This document shows positions 8,976-16,800 of a stretch of 64,000 nt of DNA, in pieces; position 1 is the stretch's first letter, and every line of letters starts with the position of its first letter. The notes beneath the pieces are model-generated. The model worked only from the letters and a program-made list of their open reading frames with translations. It was not told the DNA's origin and did no database searches. The stretch covers positions 304,136 through 368,135 of the forward strand of contig CAZOVG010000002.1 of NCBI GenBank assembly GCA_964583335.1, written 5' to 3'. The translations under genes were made by a program, and so were the position numbers. The stretch is from JAGNKE01 sp964583335. Its GTDB lineage: Bacteria > Pseudomonadota > Alphaproteobacteria > Micavibrionales > Micavibrionaceae.

Positions 8976-9732
8976 CACACTCACCCGGAAGGAACAGCTG
9001 GCGGCGCAGCTTCAGGCTGAGCTGGCCGCGCTGCCGTGGACGGAGCGCCTGAAAAAACTCTCGCAGGTTTCGGGGCAGACGCAGGCCTTTTCCACGAGCT
9101 TCAGCCTTGAAGATCAGGCGATTACGCACGCGATTGCCGAACGTACTCTGCCGATCCGCATCTTCACGATCGACACGGGCCGCCTGTTCGCCGAGACGTA
9201 CGAGACGTTCCAAAAGACGCGCGATACCTATTTCGGCATCGAGATCCAGACCTATGCGCCCGAAACGGCGTCGGTCGAGAAGATGGTCAACCGTCAGGGC
9301 ATTAACGGGTTTTACGAGTCGGTCGAGAAGCGAAAGGCGTGCTGTTTCGTGCGCAAGGTCGAACCGCTCAACCGGGCGCTGGAAGGCGTGGATATCTGGA
9401 TCAGCGGGCTGAGGCGTGAACATTCGGACAACCGTTCCGACCTTCCCGTCGTCGAATACGACCCGGGGCGGGATATCATCAAGGTCTATCCGCTCGTGGA
9501 TATCTCGGAGGCCGACGTTAAGGCCTATATCCAGAACCATGCGATTCCTTATAATCCGCTGCACGATCAGGGGTTTCCCTCTATCGGCTGCGCCCCCTGC
9601 ACGCGCGCGGTCGCGCCGGGTGAGCATGCGCGTTCCGGGCGCTGGTGGTGGGAGCAGGAAAACGAGCAGGAGTGCGGCCTGCATATCAAGGACGGCAAAC
9701 TCGTGCGCACCAAACAACCGGCGAATGCCTGA
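8968..9732 (+). CDS. cysH: Adenylylsulfate (APS) reductase, iron-sulfur type
   Basis: 254-residue thioredoxin- or glutathione-dependent reductase that makes sulfite. FSTSFSLEDQ (41-50) is the nucleotide-binding P-loop-like stretch. ACCFVRK (C125-C126) together with GCAPC (C208, C211) forms the CC...CxxC set that holds a [4Fe-4S] cluster and marks APS-using enzymes; ECGLH carries the catalytic cysteine (C236). AAGGAG at 8955-8960 supports ATG 8968, which overlaps the end of cysG. Because the enzyme should take APS directly, the APS kinase half of CysNC is not needed for this pathway. Confidence 0.92.
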   Translation: MLSTLTRKEQLAAQLQAELAALPWTERLKKLSQVSGQTQAFSTSFSLEDQAITHAIAERTLPIRIFTIDTGRLFAETYETFQKTRDTYFGIEIQTYAPETASVEKMVNRQGINGFYESVEKRKACCFVRKVEPLNRALEGVDIWISGLRREHSDNRSDLPVVEYDPGRDIIKVYPLVDISEADVKAYIQNHAIPYNPLHDQGFPSIGCAPCTRAVAPGEHARSGRWWWEQENEQECGLHIKDGKLVRTKQPANA

Positions 9733-9734
9733 CC

Positions 9735-11213
9735 ATGCTGAATAACGAACAACAGAGACTTCTCCAAACCCTTCTGGACGGGCTGACGCCCGAGCAGAAA
9801 ATTTGGCTGGCCGGATATGTCCAGGGCCTGACCGGGCGTCTGCCGGACGGGGCGGGCGCCGCCGCGTCCTCCAACAAGCCGGAGGTGCATATTTTCTATG
9901 CGACCGAGACGGGCAATTCCAAGGCGCTGTCGCTTTCATTGATGAAGGCGGTCAAGGGCGCGGGGTTCAAGGTCAAGAGCAACCCGGTCAACCGGATGAA
10001 GTTTTCGGATATTCCCAAGAGCGGGTTTTCGATCTTTCTGGCCAGTACGCACGGCGAGGGCGACCCGCCGGAGAGCGCCGTGAAGTTTTTTGAATCCGTG
10101 CGCGGGGCGCCGGACGGGGCGCTGGCGGGTTTGCAGTTCGCGGCGCTTGGGCTGGGCGATAAGAGCTATCAGATTTTCTGCGGCGCGGCGACGGAGCTTG
10201 AGAAGGAGCTTACGCGTCTCGGCGGCACCGCCATTCAGGAGATCGCACTGTTCGACGTGGATTACGCGGCCCACACGCCGAAATGGATTTCTCAGACCGT
10301 TGAGACACTGAACAAACTCTCCGGCGACACGGGCGCGTCCGTATCCGCCGTTTCGCTTGCCGAACCTTCCGAAGTGCGGACGGGCAAGGGTTATACGCGG
10401 CTGGAGCCGGTCGCGGGCCGGATCAAGCATATCGTGAACCTCAACGATATCGATTCCAAGAAGCAGACCTACCATATCGAGATCGCGTATGACGACGCGG
10501 TGCCGTATAGCTGCGGCGATGCGGCCGGGATCATCCTGCCACTCGACGCCGAGGGCAAGGAACAGACCCCCCGCCTCTATTCCATCGCGTCCGCACCCTC
10601 CGCGCATGAAGGCGAGGTGCATCTGACCGTCGCGCTGGCGAGCTATAAAAAAGAGGACGGTAGCCTTGGTTTCGGGGTGTGCTCGAAATATCTCGCCGAT
10701 ATGAAAGAGGGCGACGCGCTGCAATTCTATATCCACCAGAACCAGATGTTCCGCCTGCCCCCGGATGATACCGATATCATCATGATCGGGCCCGGCACGG
10801 GCGTCGCGCCGTTCCGATCCTTTGTGTTCGAGCGGGCCGAGCGCGGGGCCTCGGGGCGCAACTGGCTGTTCTTCGGAGACCAGCACGCGCATTGCGATTT
10901 CCTGTATCAGGCGGAGTGGCAGGAATTTCTGGCCACCGACGCTCTGCATAAGATCGACCTCGCCTTCTCGCGCGACACTGACCACAAGGTTTATGTCCAG
11001 CACAAGATGAAGGAGAGGGCCAAGGAACTCATGGAATGGATCGAGGGCGGCGCGCGGATTTACGTCTGCGGCGCGAAGGACCCGATGAGCCATGATGTCG
11101 AGAAAACCCTGATCGAGATTATCGCCGCGCAGAAATCGCTTTCCCCGGAAGCGGCGGCGGATTACCTTGCGGATATGGGCGAAGCAGACCGTTACCTTAA
11201 GGATGTGTACTGA
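9735..11213 (+). CDS. cysJ: Sulfite reductase flavoprotein subunit, shortened
   Basis: 492-residue diflavin reductase that passes electrons from NADPH through FAD and FMN to CysI. An N-terminal helix region (1-45) precedes a flavodoxin domain (about 50-190; YATETGNSKA, STHGEGDPPES). The ferredoxin-reductase part follows, with PRLYSIAS (FAD, 289-296), GVCSKYL, MIGPGTGVAPFRSF and YVCGAKDPMSHDVE (NADPH), and the usual C-terminal RYLKDVY. Only about 18 residues separate GDAAG from PRLYS, so the helical connecting domain of E. coli CysJ (599 residues) is missing. A one-base overlap joins it to cysI. Confidence 0.9.
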   Translation: MLNNEQQRLLQTLLDGLTPEQKIWLAGYVQGLTGRLPDGAGAAASSNKPEVHIFYATETGNSKALSLSLMKAVKGAGFKVKSNPVNRMKFSDIPKSGFSIFLASTHGEGDPPESAVKFFESVRGAPDGALAGLQFAALGLGDKSYQIFCGAATELEKELTRLGGTAIQEIALFDVDYAAHTPKWISQTVETLNKLSGDTGASVSAVSLAEPSEVRTGKGYTRLEPVAGRIKHIVNLNDIDSKKQTYHIEIAYDDAVPYSCGDAAGIILPLDAEGKEQTPRLYSIASAPSAHEGEVHLTVALASYKKEDGSLGFGVCSKYLADMKEGDALQFYIHQNQMFRLPPDDTDIIMIGPGTGVAPFRSFVFERAERGASGRNWLFFGDQHAHCDFLYQAEWQEFLATDALHKIDLAFSRDTDHKVYVQHKMKERAKELMEWIEGGARIYVCGAKDPMSHDVEKTLIEIIAAQKSLSPEAAADYLADMGEADRYLKDVY

Positions 11214-12892
11214 TGAGCGGCAAAGACGAAACCCCCAAGCTTTCCCCCGTGGAAGCCATGAAAACCTCCAGCCGGGGTTTGCGCGGCGACCTTGAAGCGC
11301 AGATGAACAATCCGCTGACCGGGAACGTCACGGAGACGGGCAAGCAGCTGATCAAATTCCACGGCTCGTACGTGCAGGACGACCGCGACCGCCGCGCGGA
11401 GCGGGAAGAGAAAAAGCTGGAATGGGCGTATTCCTATATGATCCGGCTGCGGATCCCGGCGGGCGACATGACGGCGGCGCAGTGGGCGGCTCTTCAGGAA
11501 TCGTGCGACCGGAACGCCAACGGCGTGATGAAGATCACCACGCGCCAGACGATCCAGTTTCACGGCGTTGTGAAGGCGCGGATGAAGCCGACGATGAAGG
11601 ATTTCGACGTGCTGGGCCTCGACGCTATTGCGGCCTGCGGGGATGTTAACCGCAACGTCATTTCCGGTTCGAACCCCGCGATCGCGCCGTTCCATGCCGA
11701 AGTCCACACATACGCCGCCGCGATCAGCGAGGCGCTTTTGCCCAAGACGGGCGCGTTCAAGGAAGTCTGGCTGGATGGCGAGAAGCTTGAGGACGGCAAG
11801 GAGGCCGAGCCGGACCCGCTGTACCAGAACAGATACCTCCCGCGTAAATTCAAGATCGCCGTCACCATTCCGCCGCATAACGACGTTGACGTCTTCGTTC
11901 ACGATATCGGCCTGATTGCGATCGGCAACGGCGAGACGTTCGAGGGGTTCAATATTTCCATCGGCGGCGGGCTGGGCGCGACGCACGGCAACCCGAAGAC
12001 CTATCCGCGCCTTGGCGATGTCATCGGGTTCGTGCCTAAGGACAAGGCCGTCGAGGCGTGTTGGCAGATCGCCGCCGTGCAGCGCGATTACGGCAACCGC
12101 GAAGACCGCTCGCTGGCGCGGCTGAAATACACGCTGGACCGGCTGGGCACTGATTTCTTCAAGGGCGAGTTGGAAAAGCGGCTCGGCTTTACGCTCGACC
12201 CCGCGCGGCCCGTGTCGTTCACGCACAGGGGCGACCCGTATGGCTGGTTTTCGGACCATCACGGCCAGTGGTACAACACGATTTTCGTGGATTGCGGGCG
12301 CGTCAAGGACGAGGACGGCTATAACATCAAATCGGCGCTGATGGAGATCGCGCAGGAGAATCTCTGCTCCTTCCGCTGCACGGCGAACCAAAACGTTATG
12401 CTGACCTATGTTCCCGAAGCGAACAAGGGAAAGATCGACGCGATCCTCGCCAAGCACGGCATCACGCAGGGGCATCACACCAAGACCAAGGAAGAGGCCA
12501 TCGCCTGCGTGGCGCTGCCCACCTGCCCGCTCGCTCTGGCCGAGGCACAAAGATATTTGCCGGAGTTCGTCAGCAAGGTTGAGCATCTGCAACGCAAGCA
12601 CGGGCTGATCGAAGACGCGATCACGACGCGGATCACGGGCTGCCCCAACGGGTGCGGGCGGCCTTACGTGGCGGAGATCGGTCTGGTCGGCAAGGGGCCG
12701 GGGCGATACGTGCTGCGGCTCGGCGGCGATTATCAGGGCGAACGGCTGAACCGCGTGCATCTCGAAGAGGCCGATGAGGGCCAGATTCTGAGCGAGCTGG
12801 ACAAGCTGCTCGGGCAGTACGTCAAGGACCGGAAGTCGGGGGAGCGTTTCGGCGATTACGCCAACCGGATTTTGTTCGCTCAAGCCTCCTGA
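11213..12892 (+). CDS. cysI: Sulfite reductase hemoprotein subunit
   Basis: 559-residue siroheme/[4Fe-4S] sulfite reductase, the normal length for CysI; it reduces sulfite to sulfide. The cluster and siroheme ligands are visible as CVALPTC (Cx5C) and TGCPNGCGRPY (Cx3C) near the C-terminus, with the substrate-binding arginines in ITTRQTIQFHG. Last gene of the cysGHJI operon. Its 3' end overlaps that of the convergent sulfate transporter gene by 13 bp, so the two genes share a tail-to-tail junction with no room for a conventional terminator. Confidence 0.95.
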   Translation: MSGKDETPKLSPVEAMKTSSRGLRGDLEAQMNNPLTGNVTETGKQLIKFHGSYVQDDRDRRAEREEKKLEWAYSYMIRLRIPAGDMTAAQWAALQESCDRNANGVMKITTRQTIQFHGVVKARMKPTMKDFDVLGLDAIAACGDVNRNVISGSNPAIAPFHAEVHTYAAAISEALLPKTGAFKEVWLDGEKLEDGKEAEPDPLYQNRYLPRKFKIAVTIPPHNDVDVFVHDIGLIAIGNGETFEGFNISIGGGLGATHGNPKTYPRLGDVIGFVPKDKAVEACWQIAAVQRDYGNREDRSLARLKYTLDRLGTDFFKGELEKRLGFTLDPARPVSFTHRGDPYGWFSDHHGQWYNTIFVDCGRVKDEDGYNIKSALMEIAQENLCSFRCTANQNVMLTYVPEANKGKIDAILAKHGITQGHHTKTKEEAIACVALPTCPLALAEAQRYLPEFVSKVEHLQRKHGLIEDAITTRITGCPNGCGRPYVAEIGLVGKGPGRYVLRLGGDYQGERLNRVHLEEADEGQILSELDKLLGQYVKDRKSGERFGDYANRILFAQAS

Positions 12893-14553
12893 GACACCGC
12901 CGACAAACCGGGTTCAGCGATTTCCCGCGCCTTGTTCAGCGCCTCGCCGTAATTATCGGCGTAGAGAACCCCTTCCCCGAAATGCAGGCGGCTCAGGAGG
13001 CCTTTGGGCTGCGGCTGGACCGAGGAGAAGATCACGACGGTTCCCGCCGCCTTGCATTTCTTCACGAGATCTTCGAGCGCCGCCGCGCCGGAGGTATCCA
13101 GAAAGGGCACGAGGCGCATGCGCACGATCAGGACCTTTGGCATCTGGCCCATGCGCTGGAGCACGTCGATCAACTCGCTTGAGACGCCGAAGAAGAACGG
13201 ACCGTTGATGCGGAACACCTCCACGTCCTTCGGCAGGCCGAGGCGCTGATCCTCATCGTCCGGCTTGGTGCGGCTGGCGGCGATCTCCACGGATTTGCTC
13301 ATCTGCATCATGAACATCAGGCAGGCCAGCGTCACGCCCACGCCGATGGCCACCGTGAGGTCCACCAGAACGGTCAGCGCGAAGGTGAGGATCATGATGG
13401 TTCTATCGGAGCGCGAGAGCTTGAAGATATGGATGAAGTGGCGGATCTCGCTCATGCCCCACGCGACCATGAACAGGATCGCGGCGAGCGCGGCCATCGG
13501 CACGAATTTCATGATATCGCTGGCCGCCATCATGAAGACCAGCAGGAAGACCGCGTGCAGCATGCCGGAGACGGGGCTTTTCGCGCCGGAGCGGATATTC
13601 GTGGCCGTGCGGGCGATGGCCCCGGTCGCGGGCAGACCGCCGAAGAAGGCGGAGGCGACGTTCGCCACGCCCTGCCCCACCAGTTCCTGATTGGAGCGGT
13701 GCTTGTGGCCGGTCATGCCGTCGGCGACGACAGCGGAAAGCAAAGCCTCGATCCCCGCCAGAAAGGCGATGGTGAAGGCGGCGGGGATGACGCTTTTGAG
13801 CTTTTCGAAGGTGAAGGCCGGAAATTCGGGATACGGCAGGCCGGAGGGAATATGCGGGAAGCGTGAACCGATGGTTTCCACCGGGATATGAAACAGCGCG
13901 ACCAGAACAGAGGCCGCGACAACGGCGATCAGGTAGCCGGGCAGCTTCGGGGCCTTTTTACGGAGAATGATGATGATGGCCAGCGCCATCAGGCCGACGC
14001 CCAGCGTGAAGGGATCGAGCGAGCCCATGTGCTCGAAATACACCATCCATTTCTCGATGAACTCCGCCGGGACCTTTTCGATTTTGAGGCCGAGGAAATC
14101 CTTCACCTGGCTGGAGGCGATGATCACCGCGATGCCCGCCGTGAAGCCCGTGACCACCGGGTACGGCACGTATTTGATGACCATGCCGAGGCGGGCGTAT
14201 CCGGCGATGATCAGCATGATCCCGGCCATGAGGGTCGCGAGGAGAAGCCCGTCATAGCCGTGCTGGGCGATGACGTTGAAGACCACGACGACGAACGCGC
14301 CGGTCGGCCCGCCGATCTGCACCCGCGAACCGCCGAGGAGGGAAATCAGAAAGCCCGCGATGACGGCGGTGACGAGGCCCTTGTCGGGCGAGGCGCCGCT
14401 GGCGATGGCCAGCGCCATGGCGAGCGGCAGAGCGACGATGGCGACGGTGAGGCCCGCGATCAGGTCAGCCCGAAAGTCGGCCTTTGTGTAGCCCTCCGCG
14501 AGCATCGTGAATAATTTGGGCGTGAAATCGTGCGTTTTAGCTGAGAGCCACAT
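12880..14553 (-). CDS. SulP family sulfate permease with STAS domain
   Basis: 557-residue SLC26/SulP transporter. The membrane part (about 1-420) starts with FRADLIAGLTVAIVALPLAMA and includes the SulP signatures GGSRVQIGGPTGAF and IGIEALLS-like GIEALLSAVVADGMTG; a C-terminal cytoplasmic STAS domain follows (VEVFRINGPFFFG, FLDTSGAAALEDL). The position, tail to tail with the sulfate-reduction operon, makes sulfate the likely substrate, although SulP proteins also carry bicarbonate and other anions. Confidence 0.88.
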   Translation of the reverse strand: MWLSAKTHDFTPKLFTMLAEGYTKADFRADLIAGLTVAIVALPLAMALAIASGASPDKGLVTAVIAGFLISLLGGSRVQIGGPTGAFVVVVFNVIAQHGYDGLLLATLMAGIMLIIAGYARLGMVIKYVPYPVVTGFTAGIAVIIASSQVKDFLGLKIEKVPAEFIEKWMVYFEHMGSLDPFTLGVGLMALAIIIILRKKAPKLPGYLIAVVAASVLVALFHIPVETIGSRFPHIPSGLPYPEFPAFTFEKLKSVIPAAFTIAFLAGIEALLSAVVADGMTGHKHRSNQELVGQGVANVASAFFGGLPATGAIARTATNIRSGAKSPVSGMLHAVFLLVFMMAASDIMKFVPMAALAAILFMVAWGMSEIRHFIHIFKLSRSDRTIMILTFALTVLVDLTVAIGVGVTLACLMFMMQMSKSVEIAASRTKPDDEDQRLGLPKDVEVFRINGPFFFGVSSELIDVLQRMGQMPKVLIVRMRLVPFLDTSGAAALEDLVKKCKAAGTVVIFSSVQPQPKGLLSRLHFGEGVLYADNYGEALNKAREIAEPGLSAVSQEA

Positions 14554-14610
14554 ATAGGTTGTCCGTCCCGAAAAAGGGGATATTAGGCCCTGCGCGTTAA
14601 GACGCCAAGA

Positions 14611-15345
14611 TCAATTTGCGGGCTTTTTGCAGACCGCAATCACCGAGAGACCAAACGGCATGCTTGAGTATTTCAGGATATGGCGCTCGGATGAGAATAT
14701 ATTGGTCAAAAGCGTATTCATCAACGGCAAGGACGGCATTTTGAGATCGTCATCGTTTTCCCGCTTCAACACCGATTTCAGCATCCTTACGCAAAACGCA
14801 GCCGGAAAAAGAAGAGTATTGTAATAGGATATCTTGGCAATCTCATAACCGGAGCCTTCCAAGGCCGCCCGGAACGTCTTTATGGTATAGCGGCGGAAGT
14901 GGTGGTTCCTCTCGTCGTGCTTGGACCACATGAACATGTAGGCCGGTACGGTGAAAACGGCATATCCGCCGGGCTTGGTTGACTCGCAGAGGCTTTTCAG
15001 GCTTTCCGTGTCTTTATCAATATGTTCAATTACGTCCAATGCGCAGACGAGATCGAATTGTTGTGCGAAGGGGACGCCTCCGGGCAAAATGCCGTCTTTG
15101 ACGTCCGCGTTGGCCATTTTTTGTGAAAATTCGCGCATGAACTCGTACGGCTCGAAGCCATAGACCTTACCGTAGCGACCAAGCATTTCGAGGTTGGCCC
15201 CCGCGCCGCAGCCTGCTTCAAGTATTTCAGAGTCCTTAGGCAAATTCAGGCGGGAGATCACCGAGTCCAGAACGCGCCGGCGCCCTTCAAACCACCAGTG
15301 TTTGAACTGCATTTCCGCAACTTTTGCGTAGGCTTTAGCGTCCAT
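14611..15345 (-). CDS. Class I SAM-dependent methyltransferase
   Basis: 244 residues with a UbiE/COQ5-like Rossmann core: EILEAGCGAGANLEML (motif I), VYGFEPYEFM, LVCALDVIEHIDKD (post-motif II) and PGGYAVFTVPAY. The C-terminal half is more hydrophobic (YYNTLLFPAAFCVRML), as in methyltransferases that act on lipid or cell-envelope substrates. Lower G+C than its neighbours. It is divergent from mtnP. The substrate is not predictable from the sequence. Confidence 0.8.
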   Translation of the reverse strand: MDAKAYAKVAEMQFKHWWFEGRRRVLDSVISRLNLPKDSEILEAGCGAGANLEMLGRYGKVYGFEPYEFMREFSQKMANADVKDGILPGGVPFAQQFDLVCALDVIEHIDKDTESLKSLCESTKPGGYAVFTVPAYMFMWSKHDERNHHFRRYTIKTFRAALEGSGYEIAKISYYNTLLFPAAFCVRMLKSVLKRENDDDLKMPSLPLMNTLLTNIFSSERHILKYSSMPFGLSVIAVCKKPAN

Positions 15346-15414
15346 GAAAATTCTCTAATCCCTCAGTGGCCCGGACAAAATATAGATGTCTAGAACGCAC
15401 TTGGCTATAGAAGC

Positions 15415-15443
15415 TTGTCTATGCAGTGCATATTTGTTAGGTT
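15415..15443 (+). promoter_or_regulatory. Possible mtnP promoter
   Basis: TTGTCT at 15415-15420, a 17-bp spacer and TAGGTT at 15438-15443, placing a start about 28 bases before the mtnP ATG. The -10 box is weak, so this is a candidate only. Confidence 0.3.
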
Positions 15444-15477
15444 TTTCGCTCCCTATACGACCTGATGGATAGACAAA

Positions 15478-16326
15478 ATGCTCGGAATTATCGGCGGCAG
15501 CGGCCTTTATGCGCTCAAGGAACTGGAACTGGTCAAGGAACACGACGTCACGACGCCGTTCGGCAAGCCCTCCGCCCCCATCACCGAGGGCAAGGTGGGC
15601 GGCAACACCGCGCTGTTCCTGCCCCGGCACGGGCGGAATCATGAGTTTCTGCCCTCCGAGGTCAATTACCGGGCCAATATCTATGCGCTGAAACAGCTGG
15701 GTGCGCGGACAATCCTGAGCGTTTCGGCGTCGGGGTCCCTCAAGGAGGAGATCGCGCCGGGCGACCTCGTGCTGGTGGACCAGTATTTCGACCATACGCG
15801 CGGCAAGCGCGAGGCGAGCTTTTTCGGCAAGGGCGTGACGGCGCATATCTCGACGGCCGAGCCGGCCTGCCCCATCTTGACGCAGGACGTTCTGAAGGCC
15901 GCGAAGGATATCGGGATTTCGTTGCACTCCGGCAAGGCGTATGCGTGCGTCGAGGGGCCACGGCTCGGCTCTAAGGTCGAGAGCCATTTCCTGCGCGGGG
16001 CGGCGGGGTGCGACGTTGTGGGCATGACCAACGTGCCGGAGGCGTTTTTGGCGCGCGAGGCGCAGATGGGCTATGTGACGCTGGCGATTGCCACCGATTA
16101 CGATTGCTGGCGCGAGGACCCCGACGAGCATGTGAGCGTCGAGGCGGTTTTCAAGGTTTATTTCGAGAATATCGAGAAGATCAAAAAGCTGGTCGTGAAG
16201 ATTTTGCAGAACGGGATCAGCCCTACGCCGGAGAATATCCGCTCCGCCCTCAAGGGCGCGGTGATGACGCCGGACGAGCGGCTGAGCGCGGAGCAGAAAG
16301 AGTGGCTGGGGGTTTTGAGGGGTTGA
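15478..16326 (+). CDS. mtnP: S-methyl-5'-thioadenosine phosphorylase
   Basis: 282-residue purine-nucleoside-phosphorylase family enzyme that splits methylthioadenosine into adenine and methylthioribose-1-phosphate. MLGIIGGSGLY at the N-terminus, the phosphate-binding PRHGRNHEFLPSEVNYRAN stretch, SVSASGSLKEE, VEGPRLGSKVES and the purine site GMTNVPEAFLARE followed by ATDYDCW all match MTAP rather than ordinary nucleoside phosphorylases. It salvages MTA from SAM-consuming reactions. The stop overlaps the TTG start of the following lipoprotein gene. Confidence 0.93.
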   Translation: MLGIIGGSGLYALKELELVKEHDVTTPFGKPSAPITEGKVGGNTALFLPRHGRNHEFLPSEVNYRANIYALKQLGARTILSVSASGSLKEEIAPGDLVLVDQYFDHTRGKREASFFGKGVTAHISTAEPACPILTQDVLKAAKDIGISLHSGKAYACVEGPRLGSKVESHFLRGAAGCDVVGMTNVPEAFLAREAQMGYVTLAIATDYDCWREDPDEHVSVEAVFKVYFENIEKIKKLVVKILQNGISPTPENIRSALKGAVMTPDERLSAEQKEWLGVLRG

Positions 16327-16691
16327 TCCGCAGGATTTCTTCAGTTCTCATAATTTTGTTTGTATGTGCCCTTTCGGCCTGCGCGGGCAACGATCGCATC
16401 TTGGAGTTGAAAGACACGCATGTTTTCAGCTTAGAGCAAGTTGATCCAGAAGTTAGTATTAAAGTATCAGGTCTGGCGCTTCATAGCTCGCTTGCGGTGC
16501 GGGAAATAACCTCAATCGAACAAGGGGATACAGCACAGATTCTAGTTAGCTTGGTTCCTGCACGTGCCGGATTATCAGGAGGATTTGAATATACGTATGC
16601 TGTTCCGCCTTATATTAACACTGTGACTTTTGGAAAAGAAAATGTACCTATATGGCATCGAGTTGGTGGTCTCGTTTATCAAAAAAAGTAG
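16323..16691 (+). CDS. Small lipoprotein of unknown function
   Basis: 122 residues starting at TTG 16323, which overlaps the mtnP stop; no ATG exists in the frame before the signal sequence. The N-terminus is a lipoprotein signal (RRISSVLIILFVCALSAC) with lipobox LSAC, cysteine at residue 20. The rest is a beta-rich domain with no motif I recognise. A+T-richer than mtnP. G-rich sequence just upstream may serve as ribosome binding site. The clean lipobox is the best argument that the gene is real. Confidence 0.6.
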   Translation: MIRRISSVLIILFVCALSACAGNDRILELKDTHVFSLEQVDPEVSIKVSGLALHSSLAVREITSIEQGDTAQILVSLVPARAGLSGGFEYTYAVPPYINTVTFGKENVPIWHRVGGLVYQKK

Positions 16692-16720
16692 GCTCGCATA
16701 ATCGTTGTATGATTTTACAA

Positions 16721-16799
16721 CAAACCCCTCTCCCTTTCGGGCTGCGCCCTTAATCCCTCTCCCCTCACAAGGGGAGAGGGATTAAGGGAGAGGGGTTTG
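16721..16799. repeat. Long inverted repeat between convergent genes
   Basis: Two nested arms: the outer arms pair CAAACCCCTCTCCCT (16721-16735) with AGGGAGAGGGGTTTG (16785-16799), and the inner arms pair TTAATCCCTCTCCCCT with its complement around a CACA loop. The left arm carries an extra 14-base segment. It lies between the convergent lipoprotein and MNIO genes and could end transcription from both sides. The CCCTCTCCC form is typical of dispersed intergenic palindromes, but copy number cannot be seen from one window. Confidence 0.7.
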
Positions 16800-16800
16800 G

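Noticed and set aside
11192..12883. 563-codon frame opposite cysI
   Set aside because: Shadow of cysI, which has all catalytic residues; the antisense product is compositionally abnormal.
15355..16131. 258-codon minus-strand frame opposite mtnP
   Set aside because: MtnP has every family motif; the antisense frame has no start signal.
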